Notes: a model not told the origin generated them from the letters alone. A DNA stretch of 64,000 nucleotides from Beroe forskalii (GCA_011033025.1 WFMF01000114.1:1-64000); one strand, 5' to 3'. Shown: positions 23,050 to 34,208, counted from the first letter of the stretch. Translations and numbers: made by a program.

Positions 23050-25347
23050 ATGTTACCCTTTCATTTCCTGGTTATATTTGGTACTATTCATTTGACTGAG
23101 ACAGGTCACTTCTACGACTTCCATCGAGCATTCCAGCACCATACTGTGGTTGATGGAGATGGTATCTACAACTGCAATGGCCAGGCTTTCTCAAGGAGTC
23201 ACCAACTGATTACTCTCAATGGAAGTGTGATGTATCCTGAGGGCTTCGTAAATCCCATGAAGAAGAGGTTGTGTCCTTTCCGACCCAGCTTTGTTACATG
23301 TTACCAGCCTAGAAAACAAATCATCGCTGAATCTTGTCTAGCAGAAGAATGGTTTTGCAAGATAGACCTTGGACTTGACGTATGCGATGGTGAGTCTATT
23401 TGCCTGAGAGATGAATGTGATTGTCCTAATTCTAGTGCACCTGTCTTCTACTGTGCGGATAGGAGCGGCTGTCAAACTATGGGGAGGGTTTGCGACGGAA
23501 GGTACGATTGTTTGGACAAATCTGATGAGTTACTCTGCGATGGTTTGGTCAACTTCACCTGCAAACGTATAGCACAGGGAAAGGAGATAAGGGAAGAATT
23601 TACCTTCACTAAGTACAGACTGTGCTCCCCCAACAAAGACTGGAAACTGACTGGATTCCTCCTTCCGTACAGTATTTGTGACAAATCGTCATGCACCAAT
23701 CTGACGCTACCCGATCACTTGGCAAACAGCCAGTCTTCCAGCAACTGTGTTGACATTTTACTGAGCAGTGGAATTGATCACGTAGCCCACGTTCAGGGAG
23801 AGATAAATTACACATCTTTGTGCCTGCGCCATTGTAAAAATCTAGTTTCTTCGGAAACTTGTCAGAGACTTGAAGATAGCATGTCACCCTTTCAGTATTT
23901 TGCATATCTATGTGCTTCTTCAAGTAGTGGAAATTACGATGGGCAGGTTCCACTGGAAGTAGTTTGCGATGGAAAGTTTGATTGTCCGGATAAATCTGAC
24001 GAATTAGATTGTTTGGATAGATTTTATTGCACCGACCCCGGCTCCAGGGTGGTTTCCTGGGTTTCCCAGAGTGCCGTGTGTGATAACTACAAAGACTGTG
24101 AGAATGGGCGGGATGAATGTGCCAATTGCTTGGATCAAAGCTTGTCTTCGGACAGGTTTCTTGTAAGAAATCATGCAATATTTGCCTGGCTCTGCTTTTC
24201 ATGTTTTGTCAATTTGGTGTTGAATCTGAAATGCATAATAAACCTCATGTTTTCGCCATGGCGGGGTCAGAGTGAGCATATGAAGGTAGATTTCATTCTG
24301 AAGCTTCAGATATGCTGGTACGACGCACTTGTAGGTCTGTACCTCCTCACTTTGGTTATTGTGAACATCAAATACCATGGCAGGTATTGCTTGTTCGACC
24401 ACAAATGGAGAAATGGCTGGGTTTGCAAAACATTGGGGATTTTGTATAACTTTGCATCCCATGGCTCACTTCTATCAGTGTTTTTAATCAGCTTGACAAG
24501 AGCATACAAGTGCAGAAATTCCTATTCTTCGGGCATTTCGTTAAGAAAAATAGCCTTTGTTTCAACAGTATTTGCAATCATTAACATCTTACACTCAGTT
24601 CTTCCCATGATACCATTGGATTCCATTCAAAACATATTTCGGGCAAAGTTAACCTTCAAGAAATCATATCCCTTCATTGTGGTTGATTTTAGTAACATTA
24701 GCCACGTACACAGGATATATGAACAATATTTCGGAGAAAATGGCACTGCCTCGGGGATATACGAGAAAATCGATGCCTTGAAATCTATCACAAGCGATCC
24801 GAAACTTTTCGACTACAGTGAGATATCGTTTTATAGCTGGTCCTCAGTGTGTGTCCAGGATATCTATGGCTATAGACCATCACTCAAAGAATACAAAACC
24901 ATTTACATCACATTCATTGTAATCGTAGTAGCAACTCTGAGTGGTTTCTACACAGCTATTGTGAACGAGCTAATCAAGTCCAGGCGAAGGGTAGCTAACA
25001 AAGATGCAGGTAACAGTACTGATGACGTGGCCAATGACCTAAAGATAAAGGTTATCTTGATAATAGGAACTAAGCTGGTATCATGGCTGACAATCCTTGG
25101 AGCCATGGTCTACTACCACTTCACCCAGAAATATGTGCCTGGTGGCTGGTTCGAAGTTACGGCAATATGTATAATTCCTGTGAACAGCTTACTCAACCCT
25201 GTCTTCAACTCCGACATACTGCAATCACTAAGGACGATAATAGCGGGTAGAGTCGCCCGGAAACAACGACGTGATGAAATAGAGCTCCGAATACTTGAAC
25301 AGACAGCAGTTGCCATGGTGGCAACTCCCCGCCTAAGAGAGGAATAA
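23050..25347 (+). CDS. LDLa-containing rhodopsin-like 7TM receptor (GRL101-like), single exon
   Basis: 765 residues, uninterrupted. A hydrophobic N-terminus (about 1-17) acts as signal peptide. The ectodomain is Cys-rich with three LDL-receptor class A modules: 134-163 (CDGRYDCLDKSDELLC), 286-321 (CDGKFDCPDKSDELDC) and a less regular one at 325-357. Seven helices lie at about 372-401, 416-441, 458-486, 499-522, 617-642, 665-691 and 699-722. TM3 starts with the conserved Cys (WVCKTLG) and ends TRAY in place of DRY; TM7 has NSLLNPVFN in place of NPxxY. This resembles LDLa receptors of the GRL101 and relaxin-receptor lineage, but no LRR block is present. The ligand is unknown. TTTTCAG ends 2 nt before the ATG, so a 5' UTR intron or trans-splice acceptor is likely. 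The last 15 codons belong to the 54-bp repeat that follows. Confidence 0.9.
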   Translation: MLPFHFLVIFGTIHLTETGHFYDFHRAFQHHTVVDGDGIYNCNGQAFSRSHQLITLNGSVMYPEGFVNPMKKRLCPFRPSFVTCYQPRKQIIAESCLAEEWFCKIDLGLDVCDGESICLRDECDCPNSSAPVFYCADRSGCQTMGRVCDGRYDCLDKSDELLCDGLVNFTCKRIAQGKEIREEFTFTKYRLCSPNKDWKLTGFLLPYSICDKSSCTNLTLPDHLANSQSSSNCVDILLSSGIDHVAHVQGEINYTSLCLRHCKNLVSSETCQRLEDSMSPFQYFAYLCASSSSGNYDGQVPLEVVCDGKFDCPDKSDELDCLDRFYCTDPGSRVVSWVSQSAVCDNYKDCENGRDECANCLDQSLSSDRFLVRNHAIFAWLCFSCFVNLVLNLKCIINLMFSPWRGQSEHMKVDFILKLQICWYDALVGLYLLTLVIVNIKYHGRYCLFDHKWRNGWVCKTLGILYNFASHGSLLSVFLISLTRAYKCRNSYSSGISLRKIAFVSTVFAIINILHSVLPMIPLDSIQNIFRAKLTFKKSYPFIVVDFSNISHVHRIYEQYFGENGTASGIYEKIDALKSITSDPKLFDYSEISFYSWSSVCVQDIYGYRPSLKEYKTIYITFIVIVVATLSGFYTAIVNELIKSRRRVANKDAGNSTDDVANDLKIKVILIIGTKLVSWLTILGAMVYYHFTQKYVPGGWFEVTAICIIPVNSLLNPVFNSDILQSLRTIIAGRVARKQRRDEIELRILEQTAVAMVATPRLREE

Positions 25348-25997
25348 CTTGACCAGGCAGCAGTTGTCATGGTGGCAACTCCCCGCCTAAGAGAGGAATA
25401 ACTTGACCAGGCAGCAGTTGCCATGGTGGCAACTCCCCGCCTAATAGAGGAATAACTTGACCAGGCAGCAGTTGCCATGGTGGCAACTCCCCGCCTTAGA
25501 GAGCAATAACTTGACCAGGCAGTAGTTGCCATGGTGGCAACTCCCCGCCTTAGAGAGCAATAACTTGACCAGGCAGCAGTTGCCATGGTGGCAACTCCCC
25601 GCCTAAGAGAGGAATAACTTGACCAGGCAGCAGTTGCCATGGTGGCAACTCCCCGCCTAAGAGAGGAATAACTTGACCAGGCAGTAGTTGCCATGGTGGC
25701 AACTCCCCGCCTAAGAGAGGAATAACTTGACCAGGCAGTAGTTGCCATGGTGGCAACTCCCCGCCTAAGAGAGGAATAACTTGACCAGGCAGTAGTTGCC
25801 ATGGTGGCAACTCCCCGCCTAAGAGAGGAATAACTTGACCAGGCAGCAGTTGCCATGGTGGCAACTCCCCGCCTAAGAGAGGAATAACTTGACCAGGCAG
25901 CAGTTGCCATGGTGGCAACTCCCCGCCTAAGAGAGGAATAACTTGACCAGCAGGCAGCAGTTGTCATGGTGGCAACTCCCCGCCTAAGAGAGGAATA
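25295..25997. repeat. 54-bp tandem array copying the receptor C-terminus plus stop
   Basis: Thirteen units. The first is coding (EQTAVAMVATPRLREE, stop); the other twelve run directly on and each, in the same frame, reads LDQAAVAMVATPRLREE plus TAA. The unit is 18 codons. Each carries the hairpin GTTGCCATGGTGGCAAC. The last unit has a 4-nt insertion (GACCAGCAGGCAG). Confidence 0.96.
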
Positions 25998-26199
25998 AAT
26001 GCGAAGTTTAATAGTTTTATGGGGTTATTTGCCTGAGCTTAATGGCTATAAATCTAGCTTAAATATGAGATAAGACATTGCTTACAGTTATACGGCTTTT
26101 CGATAAATTTTACACTAAATATAAATTTCTATTATGGCTGGTTCCAAAAATTGAATTATTGAAAAGTTAAATTATTGAAAAGTTATAAACATGCTGTGT

Positions 26200-26746
26200 C
26201 GGGGGGGGATCAGGGACTAAGTGCAAGACACGAGGCCGGGGTGGGTGGTGTTTGGCCCTTGGCGAAATCACTTAGTCCACTGTACTAACTGAGGTGGTCA
26301 CCTTATGGGAAAATCATAATCACTTAGTCCAAATAGCATATTTTTCCATATTTGGGCACTTTTTTTGCCAGATGACGTCATAATTTTGGGGTGGGTCCCC
26401 ACAAATTGTATTAAATTTCAGTTAGTACACGGGACAAACTGCTCATTTTGGGGTGGGTCCCTACAAAACATGACAAATTTCAGTTAGTACATGGGACAAT
26501 CTGCAGCGTTTTATGCTCATTTAGGGGTGGGTACCTTCAAATAGTGACAAATATCAGTTAGTACAGGGGACAATCTGCCGCTTGGATAGGTTTTTATGCT
26601 AATTTTGGGGTGGGTCACTACAAATAGTGCCAAATATCACTTAGTTCATGGGATTATCTGAAGGGGTGGTGGGTGGTATTTCAAAATTGGGCAAAAAATC
26701 ACTTAGTACCCCTCGTGTCTTGCACTTAATCCATGATCCCCCCCCG
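26200..26746. mobile_element. 547-bp TIR element with 7-bp target duplication and internal repeats
   Basis: CGGGGGGGGATCA at the left end is matched by TGATCCCCCCCCG at the right, and pairing continues through AGTGCAAGACACGAGG. GCTGTGT flanks both sides (26193-26199 and 26747-26753). Inside are four degenerate units of about 65 bp (GGGGTGGGTCCCTACAAA ... CAGTTAGTACATGGGACAAT). It is non-coding. Confidence 0.88.
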
Positions 26747-27462
26747 GCTGTGTTGATGTAAAGATGTAAGGCTTACCTTGCAGCTTGATGTTGTGATGTA
26801 GCACTTAAGACGCATCGTGCTCTTCCTTGGACCCTTCCTGAGACAGCAATTTGCTTGAGTAGCTTGATATTATATTTCAATGATGATATGTCTTGAAGGT
26901 AACTCGGTAATCTGCCGATGCACACCTGGGGTACAACCTGGGGCACATCTCGGGCACAACCACCTGAGGCACACCTCGGGCACATCCCTCTGTTTACCGA
27001 GTTACCGGCTTTAAAATGAAGACACTTTATAACCCCTATGTTAGGCGACTTTCTAGTGAGATTTCAGGCAGCGACAGAATTTTAATGCTTTGCTGGTTAT
27101 TAAAAGATTCGGGTTTCGGAATATAGCACGCATAGTTCTTTGAACTTTCGGGAAACAGTTTTAATGGAATGTAATTTAGTTGAAAATGGATTGGAGAACA
27201 AACCTTTTGTACGGTGCGTTGTAATAAGACATCTTTGACATTATTGTTCTGAAAAACAACGTTTTAATTTGTATTTTCAATAGAACTGAAATTGTACATC
27301 AATATTAAATACACAATATGATAGCAGGCATTTATCAACAATCATCAACCAATATTTTACAAGCATGATGCAAGGTAGCGTGATGGCTCAATCAATTTTA
27401 ATTTATCATGAGAAAGTCAATGTTACTATAATCAGTTGATGAGAAGACTTTTTATATCAGAC

Positions 27463-28904
27463 CTGGGGAGGGCGTCGTTGGAGACTGTCTCGTCAGCTAC
27501 TTGCAGCTGGAGAAAAGATGGAGGGTGAAAATAACTTTTCTAATCGTTTGATAAAACACTTTTAAAGAACTGGGACTAGAATTGCTGAATTGAATCGAAG
27601 TTTAGATCGATGGCTGGCCAGTTATATCATCAACACTTTCATTGAACTTAAGTTATAAATCGAACTAATAATCATATATACATATTTTTATCCAATGAAA
27701 TAAATATTTTTACTTTTACAACAATTTCACCAAAAGTATACTTCAAACATTCTCATTCAGCAGAAGCATTCGTCAACTTACGTGGCAGGATATAGTTAGA
27801 GTATCATTGACCAGTAGCTTGTTTGTATCGCTCAACAAAGTGTCCCGTTTGATGAATTTCTTGAAGCCCCAGTCCTTCCCAGCAATAAATGTGTAAACTC
27901 GCTGACACTCTGATTTGTTATGTTAATGATATAATGTATATCACGTCCCAAATTCATATCGAAATTAGGGTGAAAACTTCCGTGCTTCTGAGAGGGAGTG
28001 AGCACCAGCATCACGCCAGTTATGACTTGATAAATCAATAGGTTTTCGAGCGTATTGATAAGCGATAGGAAGGAGGGCTCCTTTCATGGAACTCAATGAA
28101 TCTTATGAAAACTAACATACCATTTCGCTTTATCTCCTCTCCTTTATTGTTTAGCAAGGCGAACTTGAACTTGGCGCGAACTTTGGGTCGATCACTCGAC
28201 ACTAGTTTTATGTACAGGGACAAGTAGTTCCCCCCGTTTTCTTCTTCTGATACTCCTTTAGGATAAACACAAATACACCTGCGATCAATTTATTTTGTTT
28301 ATCAAAAGTAAATAGTGGCAACATTAAACATACTTTGATGATAACAAGTTCTTAGTCATTTGGTGGCCATTCCAGTCATGACGAAGCAATGAAATACTGC
28401 TAGCTAACAAACCGTCCATGTTCATTGTACATAAACGAGATGAATGAGCAGGTTATAAATGCTATGAGCCATCAAGTCACCATCCGTAACAGGAATAACG
28501 ACTTGATTCTCGCGGCGTATTATAGTGTGCACATAACCCAAGGTCAACGAGTCAAGGTTATCAAATTATTTACCATTTTGTGGAGTCATCGGGTTTGGGA
28601 GATAACAGGGAGCTTGACAGAAGCTTCTCTGATTCCGTCACGAAGCTGAATTTGTCGATAGTCCATAGATGTTTCAATTTAGATACCTGGTGGCAAATTG
28701 ATTTATCAATTTGTAGAATATATATGTACAGTATGAAACTACAGAGACTGAGATGATAAAACACATCGATTCATGCTATCCATACGTTCATGCAACTGAT
28801 AATGAAATTTTCCAGATGGAATTGTACAGCAGCTGCTGTCCTAAAGCATTTACCTTCACATGAGTAAAATCCCAACTTTCTTCAATCGATGGGCAAGCAT
28901 CCAT
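27463..28904 (-). CDS. SPOP-like MATH-domain protein, BTB domain not found
   Basis: Exons: 28904-28854 (ATG), 28686-28574, 28278-28121, 27909-27782 and probably 27506-27463; phases agree. The N-terminus ([17 protein letters not shown]) parallels the SPOP AESWCYTQIK start. The MATH domain follows: [89 protein letters not shown]. In SPOP this domain holds substrates of the CUL3 ubiquitin ligase, and a BTB domain recruits CUL3. No BTB motif is visible on the minus strand down to 26000, where the receptor repeats begin. The gene is thus either MATH-only, truncated, or ends in exons I could not see. It would then bind substrates without recruiting CUL3 (inference). Confidence 0.82.
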
Positions 28905-31048
28905 GTCCTTGTTGAAATTATCGACGTAGGTAAGAACAATTTACATGATACCTTAAAAAGGAATAAATGATAGAAATATTTTATTTGGATGAAGACTAAA
29001 GTACTGAAGTGTGTTTTCACCTAACAGTTTACTGTGCTTAAAAAAAGGAAATTTCATTTTTATAGAAGTTTGCCAGTGCTCATATAATACCAACCAATTT
29101 CAAAATTTGTATAAGGATTTTGAAAGATGCAGTTTATTTGAAAGATAGTGGAGGAAATGTAGGAAAGGGAGTAGGGTGTTAGGAGAATCAATCAAACTCT
29201 GTCAAAAATGCATCATAGAATCAGCTAAAACCTTTTATCAGAAACAAAAAGCTAAATTTTCTGAAACTATGATATCTTATGAAGTTCAACTTCAACGAAA
29301 AGAATTAATGAGGTCTAAATTACCAGCGATGAATCAATGGTTATTTTTAAAATTGGATTAGTAAATTACAAAAATTTGTCGGAGTAAAAGTTGTATATGC
29401 CTTGGAATTAGTAATGGGGACAGAATCTTTATAAAATGAACGATAATATTTGCTAGGGGATATTTACCGGTTACCAAGGTAGATAAATGTATGCAATTGC
29501 AACATTGTTTTATCGCTGATTATATATCAAACTCTACTAAAACGCATAGAAATTTTCTCCTCAAAAAAAGTTAATTGCTAATCTCTAAAGATGAAAACGC
29601 AGATATTGAAATAATAATTATATTCTGTAGTGTCTACTGATTTAATAATCATATTTTGTATTTTCATGATCGTCTCACAGTGCACATGGCAACCACTCAA
29701 CTATGAAGGTTAATGAAAATGCGGTACATTATTACTGTGCATGTACCACTTGGAAAATTTATATTTGCCTATATTATCAAGAAATTTTAGATTTTTTCCC
29801 TCCCCATTGGCCTTTTTGTGAATACAAAAAGGCAAATGAGAGGGTTGGCAGAGATCGTGGTCTGGGAGGGTGAGAAATAGAATATGTGTATTGTGTATAT
29901 CAGGTCCAGTTTTGCAATACAACTACTGTAATTTCTGGAAAGTGCCCGGATTGCTCCTTTATAATATCAGTCGCGAAAATGTCCCTCCCTCCGTCCCTCC
30001 GTCCCCATACCACATAAATCTTCAAAATAACGAATTTCTCAAATCATGGAGCTGTCGGTTGTCAAAAGTATAAATCTTATAGGTTGATCTGGCCCATCCG
30101 TGCCGCATGTTCGAACTCCTAAATTATGATAAGTTCTAAATTTAATTAGGCTGTTGAAGAATTCGTGACTTAAAAAGTTAGGCGGTGGATTCGTGGAAAA
30201 GGCTTCGGTTTTGTACTAGGTATAGTACCAAACTGCATAACTTTTAGACTTTCTGCTGGATTCGACTAAGTTTGAGAAATACTATACGCTGTGAAAGACG
30301 ATTATTGCTTTTTGGAACGAGAGACAGCATTGAAACAGAAAACAAAAGCACGAAATTTGAAAATCAGATAAAAAGTGATGTCAACTTAGTATAAACATTC
30401 AAGAAAATACATCGCGTGAATGAACGGTGACACAATTTGATGCGAAACATAAACCAATTCAACAAAATGGCGCGAAATCTACAACGAACTGAGTACAACA
30501 ACGAACGCGCGCGCAAGAATTTTAGAAGAAATGGCACGTGCCAATTTGTGTTCTCGGTGGTCGCGCGCAGCACGAGCTTCGGATTAATATTTATACTCTT
30601 ACTACTTTATAACGACTGCGTTTGTATTATCTTATTATGATGCTAAGGTTACATCAAGCACCGCGGGGGAGGGAAATTAAGCGCCTGCATACGGCCTACG
30701 GGAACAACGATAATTGTGCCGGTGCAGGCGCAATTCTTGTTATTATAAAGTAGAGTGAGAAAGTTTTCTGATTCTTCTTAAAACTGAACAGCAGATAAAT
30801 TGACAATTTTCAATTCCTTGCTATAAATACTGCTAAGGTAGATAAAGTGATTGCCAAGCGAATGTAAGTAAACAAAATGCAGCGCAGCAGTCTCTGTCTA
30901 CTTAGTAGTCTCTATCAATATTCTTGATTTTAATACCTATAAGGCTTGTTTATATAACATTGTACATTATATTTGTGATTTAAGATAAAAATAAAATAGT
31001 CTCTGCCTATATTAGTTCCTGCCAATTTGAACCTGAGGTCACGCCAGA
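28905..31048. other. Intergenic, MATH gene to p62 copy B
   Basis: No supported exon. Contains short CCCTCCGTCC repeats near 29985-30003 and CG-rich patches near 30500-30560 (GCGCGCGC). It should hold the promoter of the MATH gene. Confidence 0.5.
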
Positions 31049-34000
31049 CTAACGTGTCATTCTCGCATTGAGAATATCGATGACAGTGTTGATGTCACCG
31101 TTCTTGTTGAGAAGGAGTTTGGCCAGCCACTCTCCGTTGTTTGTGTAACCCATCTCCAACATACAGACCAAAGCAGCTCGGATATGTGGGGGCAAATCCA
31201 CTGGGGAGAAGGTAGCTCAATGTAATTTAATAGGAAAGAGGAATGGAAAGGATAAAGGGGTACGGGCAAGAAATGATTGTAATAAAAGCAAAAAGATCAC
31301 GGAATATGATACTCACGAGCAGTGATAGGTTGGGGTTCAGTAGAATCAGCTGGAGGTGGCATGGCGCAGGAAGCAGGCACTAAACGGGGCGGGGCCTGGG
31401 CTTGTTGGGGTGCAGTGGCTTCTTGTTGGGGAGCGGTGGCTTCTTGTTGGGGCTGGGTAGGAATGCTCGAGTCTGCTTCTTCTAGAGCAGGGTAAATGCT
31501 ATCAGGCTCTGTAACAAGAGATAGGGTCTCAAGAGGTAGGGAGTTTAAACTCTGACCAATAACTACGTAAAAATTAGTTACTTAGTTATCTCATGAAGCA
31601 TGATTCCAGGCTCCAGAATAAAAACTTCAATGCACAACTTGAATGACATCATAAAATAATAAATCAATAGAACGTGAAATAGCTGGCAATCAACAATTCA
31701 CCTGCAGGGCACATTACAAAGTCTCCGTCCTCGCTTGAGGCAAGATCTTGAACAACATCTCTTGTAGGAGCATCCATTGCAACAGCCACGTCTTCTATGG
31801 CAACAGTTTCCATGACAATAGGCTCGACAATATTTTGAGCAGGTGCTGATTCCTTGGCATCCATACCAATCTCCTTCACATTGCCTTGCTCATCCTGTAC
31901 GGAGCAGGCTGCAGTCTGCTCCTCCAGTATTATGAGGTCCTTGTCAGTCACTGGAGTCACTTCAGCTTCTACCTGACATGGCTCTTCTACAGGAATGGTG
32001 CAGATAATGGGTTCTAGCATTCGGTTAGGAGCACTGAACACCAGATCCCCACGCATATTCCTTCCTCCTCGACCTAGAATATTCAGAGGGGGTAATACAT
32101 AATCAATAATAGCCCCCCCTCTCCTAAATAGCTACAAAAGGGACAGAATATACACCTACTGCAAAGCAGTACAACTGAACTCCTGTACACCAGTATTCAT
32201 AACTGTGGAAAGCTGGAGATGCTTTCAGCAGAGCTATTTAATAAGCGTGTAATGGTAACAATTAGAAAATGGGGTTATACTCACAGTTGCGAAGCCTGTA
32301 TGGAATCTTGCAGAACACATGGTCAGAATGAATTCCCTTCCTTTTGCAAGGCTTACAAAGATCAAAATCCAAGCACACCGAGCATTTCCAGCGAGGTCCC
32401 ATGACTGGACCATCACAGCCATCACATGTGACCCCTATATGCATCATATCAGGGTTTTCCCAGTTAGGAATCATCTTCATCCCTCCGAGGTGAATGGGTT
32501 TCTTCTTATGCTTCTTGATTTTATTGCAATACCCACCCCAATTAATAGATTGTGGAGGGTTAAGTTGAGTCATCTTTTTGACTGAAAAATTATATTTTAA
32601 CTTTTTAATATCTATCTATTTCAGATAAATAAAAATTAGAAATGACAAATTGAGAATCAGTTTTAAGAAATGACAGACTTTTTACTTTGCTGGACATGTC
32701 AATTATACAACTTGATGTAGTTAACCCGTATAATGCTTGCTTTGGGGACGAAAAGTTAGTATCTCAAATTCAAAAGGAACTCGAATCTCCTCAGAATACA
32801 GAAACATACACAATACATATTAATATTGATTCATAAGCCTGTAAACTCATCACTAGTTTATCAGATATTGAATCAAAATTTAACGGGAACCCAGAACATA
32901 GTAGTTAAGTAGTTATGATAAATATCTGGCAAAGAAAAGATATGGCAACTGGCAAGGCTAAAGATCACAATACAACCCATAACATCAATGGTTTTAAAGA
33001 ACCCCTGAGCAGTTCCCTCATGAAAGTTTTCAATCATTCAATCAAACCACAGCTACATCAATTAGATCAAACTTAACCATCATCAATATTATACTAAGTG
33101 ATAAAATTTATCAGTACCTGTCACATTCATTTTGAGAGTGGAAGTCTTAGTTTCTTCAAGGGCAGCTTGCAGTTCCCCATTACTGCTTACCACTATCTCG
33201 TCACCTTCTTCATCAGTCCATCTCAGTTTGAACTCACCTACAGGCAAAGGTAATCTGTATTTTTCTAAACAAGTAGAGTTGCTCCTTGGAAATATATAAC
33301 CTCATCGCCATTATTTAAGATTATTCAGGTACTATCTTAAGTATCAACAATCTTGATTTTCAGGAAAATTTTCAACTACTAATTTTCATGCATACAAAAT
33401 TAAAACTAGTAGGTATTGAAGGTATTGTAATAATCTAAAATGGAACAAACCAGGTTCATTTTTGTAACACTCTCTTAGCTTGGAATGGAGCTCATCATAA
33501 ACATTTTCAGCAGCTTCATCCAATTTGAACATCCGGATTTCCTGCAAATAGGTATATAGTGTGTGATATAGGCTATAGTAAGAGTACCTTGTACTTATCA
33601 TGATGGAAATTCATAATTCAGGATACAATGGAGTAGGATGAAATTTCAGGAGATAAATGTCTTGAAAGAAATAATGCCCCATTATTCATATCACATCACA
33701 TTATATTGCTTGTTGTTGATACTTTATGACTCCTAACCCACATGTGTGCAGACCGCACAATTGAAAAAGGCCTTGATAAAGTCACGCGAAATTGTGTACT
33801 TTTGACAGAATTTATATAGAAAGTTGAAGCGGGCAGAGGAAATCCGTGCCCACGAAAATCAAGTTAGAATGTCAAAAATGATCTTCCAAGTGTGGCATAT
33901 TATGGAGTGTGTGGTTACTTTTAAAGGTCAAGAATATGGACAATGTACTTTTACAATGACAGTTGATCTTCACACAAACAGTGCTCTACCAGATAAATCC

Positions 34001-34208
34001 GGGAGCTCTCTGAGGTACAAAGTAAAACTGCGATGGTTCCCAACTTTAAATTTCACGAAAATGTACTTTATATACAAAGCACATGAAGCACTAATGATAG
34101 CAAACTTCATTTATATGAAGGTGTTGAGGCATCACAGTTACTTAAGGGTTTAGAACTTACTTCTTGCACCTGTTCTCCTTCAAGGGTGATGTAACACTTG
34201 ATTTTCAT
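31049..34208 (-). CDS. SQSTM1: p62/sequestosome-1 copy B, PB1-ZZ-UBA autophagy receptor
   Basis: Complete: exons 34208-34161 (ATG), 33541-33451, 33237-33118, 32581-32285, 32073-31702, 31508-31317, 31200-31049 (TAG). Their sum is 1272 nt, i.e. 423 residues, in frame throughout. PB1 (about 1-86) has a basic first strand (MKIKCYITLEG) and the acidic OPCA strand (WTDEEGDEIVV), allowing head-to-tail polymerisation. The ZZ finger (134-175) shows CDGC, CSVC, CKPC and two closing His. An acidic segment ends SSEDGDFVMCPAG, which resembles an LC3-interacting region but has Cys instead of L/I/V at the last position. A Pro/Gln/Ala stretch with PQQEATA repeats precedes the C-terminal UBA (ALVCMLEMGYTNNGEWLAKL). 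By family knowledge it links ubiquitinated cargo to autophagosomes. Confidence 0.95.

Noticed and set aside
26773-26985. 70-codon minus-strand ORF as a possible BTB part of the MATH gene
   Set aside because: Its sequence has no BTB motif, and its Cys/Arg repeats come from GGGCACA-type repeats.
33824-34153. 109-codon plus-strand ORF
   Set aside because: It lies in the first intron of p62 copy B, partly over a hairpin-family repeat, and has no recognisable domain.
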